Positions 22,801-34,800 of a stretch of 64,000 nt of DNA are shown in pieces; position 1 is the stretch's first letter, and every line of letters starts with the position of its first letter. The notes under the pieces are model-generated. The model did not search any database, was not told the DNA's origin, and saw only the letters and a list, made by a program, of their open reading frames with translations. A program made the position numbers and the translations under genes. Source of the stretch: Puffinus mauretanicus (taxonomy: Eukaryota > Chordata > Aves > Procellariiformes > Procellariidae); contig JAJKFH010003229.1 of the NCBI GenBank assembly GCA_023333565.1, positions 1,214,001 to 1,278,000 of the forward strand, read 5' to 3'.

Positions 22801-25800
22801 GCAGAAATGTACTGTCAAGGCATATTCAGCACATGAAGCTGTAATATCTAAGCAGACCTGCAAAACTGGAATATATTTGGCAAGTGGGATATTTGGAGGT
22901 GTTTAAGAATTCCAGTGAAGCTGCAGGTCCTTTGCAGGAGATGTAGCTTGTCAGTATTTTGAATGTATTTTTGATAACTAAAGCAATGGCTTTTTCATGC
23001 CTTTTTGTTGTTCTTATTGGCAAGCACTTCCAAAGTAGTTTTCATCTGTTGATAATTAAGGTTTTGATGCAGAATGTTTTGGGGGGGCCATTATCAGGAG
23101 CATTATCAGGAGCAGACTGATATTTTTCAGCATGCTCTCCCATTAATGTAAGAAGAAAATTACTTAAAACCATGTTGTTGTTATGTTGAATAATGTTAAT
23201 AAACTTTAATAATGTTGCTGCTTTAAGAAAACCCTATAACCCACAACTGTGACTTTAAAAGTTTAATGTCTTTTGTGTCATGGGAGTGCAGATTTTCCAG
23301 GAAAATCATACTAGTTCATTATGGCAGAGATTTCTGTATTAAGAATAATAGTGTTCTCTTGATATCAGAAAAATGTGCTAAACTGCCTTCCTAGAAAGAA
23401 TAAAATTTTAAACGTTATCTGATTTGATGTTGCAGGGACTTGGGTTGAAATAAGGCACCACTAAGTTCTACGTTATCTGATTTGATGTTGCAGGGACTTG
23501 GGTTGAAATAAGGCACCACTAAGTTCTACGTTATCTGAGAGTAAAGAATGTTCTTAAGGTTCTTATGCAGTCCCCCAAAAAAGCCTTTTTTTTCCCCAAC
23601 ATTTATAAATATACATCTTAAAAAATAGAAAAAGAGGCCAGTTTTCTTCAAAGAGTTGTGAGGCTTGGTTCTGTGAAGTTCTCTGAAATTATTCATCGGA
23701 AATTATTCCTTGAATCTTTTCAAAAGACAGGGTATGTTGATATTAAATGTCAAGTCCAGTCAGTAAATAATCATCATCCAGAAAGGTAGTGGTTCAGTAT
23801 CTTCATCCTTACAGGTTTCTCTGTTTTGCTGCAAATGGAAAATTAGCTTTTAGCAGGTCTTCAAAATGTTGTGGCTTTCCCTTTGTGTTATGTTTTGGTG
23901 TGTTTTACTAGAGATTACAAATTCTTAGCTGTTAAAGGTATTTCTGCTAATAGAATCCAAAAATTCGGTACCATTGCAAAGGTCCCTAGGAAGAAGGAAA
24001 ATATTAATTGGTATGAGAAATAAAGCCAGAAAAGGAAGCAGCAGAAAGCTTGGAAACCATGGAACTGGTTAGAGAAAGTAATGATTCATGTTACCTTGCA
24101 GATTATGTTCTGTCAATGAGAACAGATTAGGAGCTTTTTGATGAAAATTCACTGCTAATAACATTTTGAAGACCAAAACCCTTTTGGTCCCAAAGGATTA
24201 CATTGCATGGTTTTAGGTAGCATCAGCGAAAAATGATGCAATGTTACTGTCCTTTATTAAGCAAAATGGAATTTGTGGCTCCTAGATAATGTTTACAGAC
24301 TTATAAAGCTTTGCTTTCTTTAATTCTTAAAATAAAAACTTGTCAAGGTGACATCTGTTTGGGATGTCATAACTTAAAAATACATAATTGTTCTGCTCCT
24401 GTTTTTTGCCCTTGAGACAGTGAAAATAAATATCCCTGCTTTAGTTTCCATTTCCAGTTTGTACTTCTTGTACATACATGTTTTAATATATTGCATACAA
24501 GATTAACAAAGTTTTGAAGATGTTGCTTACATTTACCCATCCGCTTTCTAGCTTGCTCACACTAATACTGCTTGAAACAACAGACTTTTTGTGTTAAAAT
24601 GTCTTGAGTCAACAAATCATGTATTGCGCATATCTTGAGTTGATTATTTATTACCATTTCTATATGTTCCTCTGCGGTGTGAGTCGTCTATACTTTTGTG
24701 TGTTTAACACTAGCATTTAGATGATCTGCATGTTGTGTTCTGTTGAAATGTCAAACAGGCATCCCAAAACTTGATGCTGTGGCTTATTTGATTCAAATAC
24801 AGGCGTACATTGGGTCCTATTGTATCAAATCTTGGTTTAATGATTTATTGTGGTCTTTCTAGATGTGGTATATTACACTTACTGTTTTATATTTTTATCT
24901 ATAGTGCATGTTTATTAGCCCACTCATGTGGTGGGTTGACCCCAGCTGGCAGGTGAGCCTCCTCACTTGCTCACTTCCCCTCCAGAGGTATGGGGGAAAG
25001 AATCAAAAGGCCCAAAGCAAGTTAAAAAAAAAAAATCATGGGTCAAGATAAAGACAATTTAATAAGCTGTCCTGGCTGTGTCCCCTCCCAGTTTCTTGTG
25101 CACCCCCAGCCTATTCGCTGGGGTGGCCGAGTGAGAAACAGAGAAGGCCTTGTGTCGGAGTCCAATACTCTCTGACCAGGTTCTTTTAGATATTCCATGC
25201 ATGGAGGGTGTAATGTTTAATGCCAAATTTACTTGAATATGGTTGATGTTACATGGGATTTCTGATTTAGCAGAGTGATACAAATTACACTAAAAACACA
25301 ATACAAAGGTAAGTTACACTTAGAAAAATATAGCAATTGCAATACACTGTTCAATCACAATACCAATGTGATTCCCATTACTGGTCTCTATATAATATGC
25401 TTACCATCACGATGTTGGGTGTCCCCAGTTGCCAGGAAGGAATACCAGCCCAAGCCCGTTGCTCTCTTCGAAATCCTTTTGCTAGTTGTCTAGTTTGTGT
25501 GATCTATGTTGGGCTGAGCAATGTATTCACTCCCCCCATGCTAGTCTGGCTGACTCAGGGAGACGTTTACAGCACCAGTTGATCCACTCAGCTGTTGATA
25601 GCTGTTTATCTAAATCAAAGGTTACCTTCCGCCTCCTTTTTTGCATTTGCAGATGCTTCTTTGCATTATTCTCTGAGCTGCATGGGCACTTCACCCTTGC
25701 CCATCTCCTCTGAGCCTTTTTCCATTGTAGGGGAGTCGCGTCCCACGCCTAGGGCTTTAGTCAGTCACACCTTGACTGTGCAAGCACTGCTCAGCAGTAG

Positions 25801-28800
25801 CTAAAACATCAGTGTGTTACCAACGCTGTTTTGGTCACCAGCCTAAAACACAGGACCATAGGGGCTGCTATAAAGAAAATTAAGTCCATCCCAGCCAAAC
25901 CCAGTACCATGGTGATTTTAAGTAGTTTAGAAACTGGAATAATGTGGATGAGTTTAGCGTGTAATATTTCATCATAATCACATGCTGATCAGCATATTTG
26001 AGCAAGAGCATCCTGGTGTGAGAGAGACTACTCTTTTTTGAAACTAAAGACCTATGGAAAAAGAAAAATAATTATTTTCTGTGTTTGAGAAATGTCGGGC
26101 GTAGTTCTGATGTAAAAGCTTTTGCTAAAGGAAATCCCTTTTTTGCCCTTTCCATCTCCCCACCAAGCAACACTACTCTGTCAGCATTTTAAGAGGAGTC
26201 AACTTTCCATCCAGTCAGATTTGGTGATGGTAACTACACTTCTTGATGTTATGTATTTTATTTTATGGAAGTTATTGTATTAATGAAAACATACCATCAT
26301 TGGACTTTAAGTGAATAGTAGCACTGACTAGCCTAGAAGCAGGCCGTTTTAAAAAAATAAATAAATAGATAACAAGAACCCCGTAAATAAAGTTTTTTAA
26401 AAGGCTTCAGAAAAGGTCATACAAAAAAAATGAACTCTGGGTTACGCTTGTTTGAATGCTCTAGATCAGTAGCCACTTATATTTCATTCTTGTTGTCAGT
26501 TACGGTAAGGTCTAGCTCTGTATCCTCAGTGGGGAGGAACCTTGCAGTATATAATGGGATGATTTGCAGTTTTGTCTCTCTTTTCCCAGACCCAGTGCAG
26601 TGGTCGACAGACCAGGTGCTCCACTGGGTGGTGTGGGTGATGAAGGAGTTCAGCATGACTGACATTGACCTCAATGCGCTCAGCATTCCCGGGCGGGAGC
26701 TCTGCAGCCTCAGTCAAGAAGACTTCTTCCAGCGCGTCCCGCGGGGAGAAATCCTCTGGAGCCATTTGGAGCTTCTACGAAAGTGTATGGCAGATTTTTC
26801 TGTAACTGATTTTACTTATTCCCCCCTCCTCTTTTTTTTTTTCTTTCTTTAAAGATGAAAGCAATTGTGAGCAGTTGTTTTTCCTCTATTTAATATTGGC
26901 AGTAAAAATGAGGGCTTCAATACAAGATAACAAGAGGTATTAGTGAGAATGTCTGCTGTTATGAAACATGTCTGCATACTAAACGCTGTTTGCCCGTCTT
27001 TCATTGAACTTCATAACAAATAAGGAGGAAGTAGTGACTGATGATTCCACCTTTGTTTTAATAAAGATTTTTAGTTTGTGCATCTGCTGAATTTGACAGT
27101 TTTATAATTAAATATTGATTCTGAGTTATTTAATGTACATCTCTGTCATATAGAAGTGAAGATTATTAAGCATAGGAAATGAAGTCCTTAGATTGTACAC
27201 AACACAACCGATAAGTGATGCATTGTATGTGTATAATACTATAATGTATATGTGCATTTTAGATTTACCATGCTTGGATGTAACTTGGCAGACTAAAACC
27301 TATTTCCATCTTCATTTACATGATATAGCTAAAGGATTTAGGGGATGGAGAATGCATAAGATACCTTGAAATTCGCCATGTACATCCTTATTTCTAAAAA
27401 TTGAATGACAGACATTAAATGTCTCTACTCATAAGACCATGAGCTATGCATGTCTCTTGCAAACTGATACCAAATTTTGACATTTTTCCTCTATGAAATA
27501 CAAAAATTTTTGATCTTCAGGTGACTTGAAATTTGTAGGTTAAATAAAAACGTACTTTTTTTTTTCCTCATTTGCAGATGTGTTGGCTAGCCAAGAACAC
27601 TCTGGAGAAATAGCAACTGTTACTATTGATCAGCGTAAGTACTTCTTCCAGCAGTTAATTTACGCAATTAACTGTTCACAGGTTTAGCACTGTACTTTGG
27701 TTCAGCTCTATAACAGTACAACATTTAGAAAATCACTCGAGAGAGTAGTTTTCCTTTGTGAGGGGAGGAGGGCATAGTTTAAACTTGAAAGCAAAATGTT
27801 GGGTTTCTCGATATTTTGTTGTTGGCTGAAAGGTGGTGTATGACCTGAACTATGAAAGTCTCTAACTTTCGTTTTGGATGGTAGATTCTTCACTCTCTTG
27901 AAATAAGCTGTCTAGGACACCTTTGAGGTCTTGAGTTGTTCTGGTTTTTTAGGTTATATATTGCATTAATGAATAGATATATTAAAATGTTATGATTTCA
28001 GAAGAAAGTGTTTCCAAAAACTGAAAGGGAGTGTGGAAGAGAGATCTTGCTTAGAAACCAATACTAGAAAAACATTAAAGTAAATTTCCAGTTATTTGAA
28101 ACTCATTCTTCCAGCTGAAGCAGTGTCATCAATTATTTAAATGAATCAATTTTCAGAAGACTTGTAAGCAGCTTATATGTTAAATAGATAGACTGTGTAT
28201 TCCATACTGGGTTTGTGTCTGCTTAAAGACACCTAGAGGGGGGCATTTGCATCCTCTTATACCATTGCAGTAGAAGCGTATTTAATTGCTGTCTTTGAAT
28301 AGCAGGTATGGAGTAATAGCAGTGACTGTAGAGAAAAGTGCATTAGGGTAGATCGTATGGGAACAGCATAAAGATTAAAACAAAGGCATGAGAGGTTTTT
28401 TTTTTTATGGAAACATGCAATACACATGATAGTAAACTAAAACTGATGTTTTATCTGTAATGTGGCATCTCTGCCACGAGTCTAAAAGCACAATTTCCAC
28501 TGTAAGAGGTAAAAAGTCTTTAAATTATTCTTAGCATTGTGATTTATACAGTGTATCTCCTCAGCAAAGGAAAAAACTAGCTCCTGTGTGATAATACAGG
28601 TAATAAATAATATATGCCTGTTTCTGTGCCAGCAATTTATAATTGATGTTCTGCAATGTTCTCTGCTTTACAGCTGTGCAGATTATTCCAGCATCTGTAC
28701 AGCCTGCTACCCCAACCACCATTAAAGTAATAAACAGCAATGCAAAGGCAGCTAAAGTACAGAGAGCTCCAAGGATCTCTGGGGAAGACCGAAGTTCCCC

Positions 28801-31800
28801 TGGGAACAGAACAGGTATTGTCTCCATTATTTTTAAATGCAAATGCAGTAAACACTTGCTTATTAATTTGAATTACAGTTTTGTAGAACACATCTTTGTC
28901 ACTCTAAATGTGAGGTTTGTAGAAGTCCATGTGGTATGAAGGGGACTGTAGCTATAGAATATATCACAAGCACGTGCAGACCTGGCAGGTTGGTTAGCTC
29001 ACACACTATGGGCACTATATGAATGTGGTGCCACAGCTTTTGAGTGCTGCAGTAAATGAAATGCATAAAGTTGTTTCTCTTCCTATCACTTAACAGGCTG
29101 TCCTCTCAAACCACTGCATAGCATTTATTCAAGCTTTTAACTTCTTTCCACGTTCCATTTGCAGAAGGGGGAGAAAAGAAACTGTATGTTGTAGAATCCT
29201 AGCCTAGATACTACTTGCTCTACTTGTTCCCCTCCTCCTCCCCCCCCCCCCCAATTTGGTGACTTTAGAATTTAGCAAGTTTCAGATTTCTTGTTTTGTT
29301 AAATGAATGGACCTTCTCGAAAACCGCACACTAAATCTGCAGTTTATTTTTGGAATTACTGTTATTCGTACATACTCTTTGATTATTAATAACTCATCTT
29401 AATTTCTTTATCTTATTTTTTTCTTGCTGTCATTTTTCTTTTGTTCTCTCCACTGTTGTGAATTTTTCTGTTAAATCCTTTCCTCTCCTTTCCCTTGAAT
29501 TTTTTTTTGTTTTATACTCTCCATAAAAGTCTATTATGATGTCATTCAGGATTCTTAGGCCAAGATTTTATCAGCTGACATCAGTGGGGAATATGCTGTG
29601 TTTATCCCTTTAGACATTAGGTCTGCTATCTGTATCTCATCGAGAATTTAGGAATTTAACTGCAGATACCTGAGTTAAAAAGAAATCTTAACGATTGGAC
29701 GTGAAAGATGTTATACTGACGTAAACTGAAGTTTGGGGTGGGGGGGAGTTGTATTTCTAATATTTCGCGTTGAAAATTGGAGACTAAACTATTTTTTAAA
29801 AAAACAGCTTCTATTACATATATATGTGTGTGTGTGTTTGTGCATGTGTGCGTATATGCCTGAAGAGGAATAAGCAGCTCTTCTTGCTAATTGTGTTCTG
29901 TCTTTTTTTTCTTAAGTTCTAGGGGCAGATTTATGAGAAATCTTGATTTTTTTTTTTTCCCCCTGTATTCATCAGTTTCTTTTTAGTAGATTAATACTGA
30001 TGTCTTTGCAGGAAAATGTTTACAAAAAAATAATTAGAAGAAATTAATTAAGTGCAAGTCTTCCTTCCATCATATATTCTATGTTGGTCTGTTTTAATAT
30101 GTTGGTTGAAAATTTTTAGCTATGAGGGGAACATAGAAGGGACTAATTGTAATGGATCTTGTTATTCCTATTTCAACAGGAAACAATGGCCAGATCCAGT
30201 TGTGGCAGTTTTTATTAGAACTTCTCACTGACAAAGATGCTCGGGACTGTATTTCTTGGGTTGGTGATGAAGGAGAGTTTAAATTGAATCAACCTGAACT
30301 GGTTGCGCAAAAATGGGGACAGCGCAAAAATAAACCCACGATGAACTATGAGAAGCTTAGTCGGGCTTTGAGGTAAGGAACTTTAGGAACTGATCAGGTA
30401 TGAAGTGATTTGCTTCCAGTTGGCTACTTTATTTTTAACTATCATAATGCAAGACTTGCGGCTTTTTTAGTAAAGGGATAAACAGATCCTCTGAAGCTAC
30501 TCCTTCCCATCAGATCGTACGAGTCTTAGGGGCAAGGTATTTGTTGGTCTTTTTTGCCTTTTTTTTTTTTTTTAAAGAAGCTAGTACAATAACTTCTTGA
30601 AAATACATTTTCTTTTTTCAAGATTATTGAACACTGACATGATAGTTAATTTGCGTAGCTCACTTTCGGAAATACATTTATTTTTAATGTATCTTCAGCA
30701 TTTATGGTTTCAGTAGTGTGCCAAACAATAATGATTATTGGTGAAAGATACAGATATATGTGAATACTCTGAATTATTGACTTATTTTTATATTTTACAG
30801 TTTATTTGTTTGTGTTCCTCTTGCTCTTGTTATGGTATAAAGCAGATACTTTCCTGTAATTACATAATCATTAGTAGTTTTCTGTATGTAACAATTTTTT
30901 CTGTATGTAACAAAACTTCTTCTAAGTCCAAATATTCATTGATCATTCCATTGTTCTTATGGTAGGGATGTTAAATTGAAAAATACAGTTGATGGGTAGG
31001 TTTCAACAGTAGTTGTGATTCCAACATAGTGAACTTTTATCATCTGAAGAAATGGAAGCATTTCAGGCTGTCTTCATTCCTTCGTGATTTTGGAGCTTGA
31101 CATTGGTAAAAGGAACTTGTATTATTGAATCACTGTAGGTGATGTGCTTGAGGAGGGGGAAGAATGCAAGTACCTGAATTTTCAACTTTTTTCCCCTGAT
31201 TATTTTGGCCTCTGGAATCATTTGAAGATTCATCCAAGTTCTCTGAAATCATTAAGATTGAACTTCTGATTTCTTATTCTGATACAGTTAAATCTATTTC
31301 TCTTGATTAGTTTTCAAGAAAGGTATTTATTGGCTAATCCTGCAAATTATTTAAGCAGTTTTAGGAACTCTTTTTATATGAGTGAAGTTGCATATTCGTT
31401 GAAGTCTGGGATCTAAGATTTACTTTTCAGCATTTCCACTTTTGTCTACATTTTTTTTTTTTAAAGGAATTAAATTCATCTAGCGTTGTTTAAAAAAAAA
31501 AATCAACTTCTATTTAAAGATACCTCTATGAGAAATGATGGTTAAGTTACCATTTTCTGGCTTTCTTTAGTCTTTTAGGGAGGATTTAAATAACATCAAT
31601 ATGCATAATGCAGAATGAGTACTTTCACTGGGGGAGATGGAAGTCTAGAAGACCATGAATGGCATAGAGTCAGTAAAGAATGACTGCTCGGTATCTCACT
31701 CACATGAACAGGAGGCATCAGAAGAAACCTGGGCAGGCACCAGATACACAGTTTAACTATACCCTTTCATTTGTCTTGTAACTTCTTCATGCACAGCATT

Positions 31801-34800
31801 GTGGATGCCAGAATTATTTTATGAGTTTGAGAGGGAAGTGGACAAATCAATGAAAAAGAAATATTTTGAAGGATATTAGGTATGGAAAGATGCAACTTCT
31901 AGAAGTTCCTGAGCCCCAGATCATTGAAAGAAAGGAAGAGCATCAATACATGCTTAGTCTACTTTCATGCTTTCCTTAGATCTTTAGTCTGGTCTTGTAT
32001 GGCTGTTCTTGCATTATTTATATATTAAATTAGAATGTTACTTTTTTTGTAGGATCACAGAATCCTTTGGGTGGGAAGGGCCTCAGGAGGTCTCTGGTCC
32101 AACCTCCTGCCCAAAGCAGCGCCTTTTCGGTAGAGCTGCTCCCCAGCCTGTATTTTTGCAATACCATTCCCATATTTCCAACCTGGTTTTGGGAATCTAT
32201 GCATTTGTGTACTGAAGGTATATGTGAAGACTTTCTGGAACATAAAAATGATGTAAATTATACTAATGTTTTTTGGGTTTTGTCAACAAACTCTGCAGAA
32301 GATCTCAAAGGCAGCTGAAGAACTTTAGAATAATGATCTTATCACTGGGATATTAAACAGATGTCTGCACAGTAATTTGCATAAATCACTCTTAGAGAAG
32401 TTTTGCATTTATATTTTAGTCACAGAATTACAGAAATCACATTCCTCAAAATGTTGCCATTTTGGCAGCTGCATCGATATTGACATGTTTTCTAACACTT
32501 GAATGCCTGAAGGGATGTTTAATGCCTCTTGCTACTCCCATGAGAAACACTGTTGCCAAGCTAAAATTTTATTAAATGGTAATATGTTTTGTTTACTAAT
32601 GTACTGAAATTACTGTGTCAATTGTTGGTTAATACAGAAAATTATGTTGATATTACTGAGAAATGTGCTAGCTCTTCTGCCCAGCTGTAGGAAAACCAGG
32701 CAGTATAGAAACTAGGGCAGGGTGAAAAACGGCAGAGCAGCTTTTTTTGTTACATACACCTTGGTAAATTTTCTAAAATCAACATCTGTTTAGGTATCCA
32801 GTAGGGAAGTGAGACTTGAAGAAAAATAATTAATCCCCTGTATTATTCTGAAACAAAGTTTTCATGTGACTCGGAACATTCCAGTAACTAAGGCTTTGTA
32901 AACTTGCATGGGTATTTATTTTTAGCTTTCTATATTTTTGAATAAGCAAATGCTGTAATCAGAAATGCTTTCAACATAATATTGAAAAAATCCTCTCACC
33001 ACATTGCGTGAATTCTAACTTGGATGTTTCTAGCATGAGATGTGGGAATCTTGCATAGTTTTGGGCTTTTGCATAAACGCGGACTAATTTCTTGTGGTCT
33101 TTTTCCTTTCTGATCGTATCAGTAATGCGGGCTAAATCATTTAAAGAAATTTATTCAGTTTTGTAAAGCCTTTTTCTGCAGTATTATTTTGAGATGGTCG
33201 TTATTGTACGGGATTGTACAATAAATGTAAATGCTTGTACAGAGTTAAATAACTTAAAAAAAAAAAAAAATTGCCAGTGGCACTTGACATATGCCATGGC
33301 CACATTTTACAAACTCTGGCTTTCTGCAGATGCTTCATATTGACCCAGGTGAGCACAGCTCCCAGTTCCCCAATTTCTCTATGTCCAGTACCCGGTCACA
33401 TTCAACATGAATGCCTGCTCTAAACTATACGGTATTTCTCTAAGCTATACTGTATTTCACACGCGAGGGGCACACCAGGGAATCGCTCATCCTTCCCCAA
33501 TTCTGCCCAGGACTGCAAGACTGTACTTCAAAGCTGAACATAAATTATCATCCCACCCTCTAGGTTTCAGGGTTCATCTAACCCATTATAAGTAAACCTC
33601 ATTACCTCACTAGGATGTGATGGACACCATACAGCAACAGATCCTTTAGCTGGTGCCAAGAAGATGCTTTGGAGGATAGGGCTGGCGTGGAGAAGTGCTG
33701 AGTGGCAGCGGAGGTGCAGTTAAGAACAAGCATAATGATTGTGGAGGAGAAAACAAGAGGAGTTGAGGGAGGCGCAGATGTTGGCTTGGCGGGGTGGAGT
33801 GAGGAGGAGGACTGAAGAGGAAGCTTTTGTGTAACTGTATGGCATTCAGGAGAAAGGTGAAGGAGAGCTTTGGCAAACGGACCAAACTTTCTTTACCCAC
33901 AGAGCAATAGCAAGCTATTTTGACAGTTCTTGTACTCCATAAAGACCTCTGTGGCTTCTTGCATCGTATCAGTAACCAGCAGGCTTGCCAACACTTTTTC
34001 TACATAGTCTGTCTCTCATCCTATCTTTGCTTTGGTCCTGTTGCTTAGATCCTGACCCTCAAAAGTAAGAAATGAAAAGGCTTTTTTTTTTTTTTTTTTC
34101 AGAATTTGCAGTGTCTGAAGAAATTTGGTTGGATTCTTAGTAACTTACCTCTTTTCCACTAGAGCTGGGAGACAGAAGTTAGTCTTTTAATTGACTTAAT
34201 TTTGCTGGTGAATGAGAATTATCTTTGCTTTACAAGCATGTCACTCAGAGGATTGAGTTTCAGACAGTCAAGAAATCTGGGCTCATTTGTACTTGAGGTG
34301 ATGGTTTTGAGGAAATTAAACTGTGGGGTTTTTTTTTTGGTTGGTTAGTTTTGGTTTTGATTTTTTCCAAATTTATCACAAGCTTGTTAAGCTCATCAAG
34401 TCCAAGCTATGTCCCAGCCATTTAGGTTTTCTTAAGGAGAAATGTGACATGTGTTCTATTAATGCCTGCAGTGAGACAAGATCAGCAACAAAATTATAAA
34501 ATTCTAACTTCTGTTTTATTGGTATCACCTAAAGTTTTATAATGTCTCTGGAGTACAATGGGTCATTTAGACTTTGTTACCTTTACTGCACTTCTGCCCA
34601 CTCTGGTAATTCCTTTGTGATGCAATGTAAGAAGTATTCGTAGTTAGAGAAGTCACTTTTAATTGTGAATAAAGGCAAAGGATGTAGTTTTGTGGGCGTA
34701 TGAACTATATAAAAATAAAAAAACCCAAACATGCTTTTATAGTTTTACTTCCATCTTTGAAAACAATAGGGAGAGAATGGCTGCTTTAGTATCACAGAAA

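Larger units (their letters stand above)
22122..26589 (+). other. GABPA: GABPA intron 5
   Basis: About 4.5 kb. It holds a TG/CG dinucleotide run at 22140-22165, a 12-bp duplication near 23089-23112, an exact 58-bp tandem duplication at 23412-23537, and the nested LTR insertion at 24927-25909. Confidence 0.7.

Noticed and set aside
26785..26852. Frame running on from the GABPA pointed-domain exon
   Set aside because: Sequence after GTATGG is intronic and T-rich; the conserved YVLASQE continues only from the exon at 27578.
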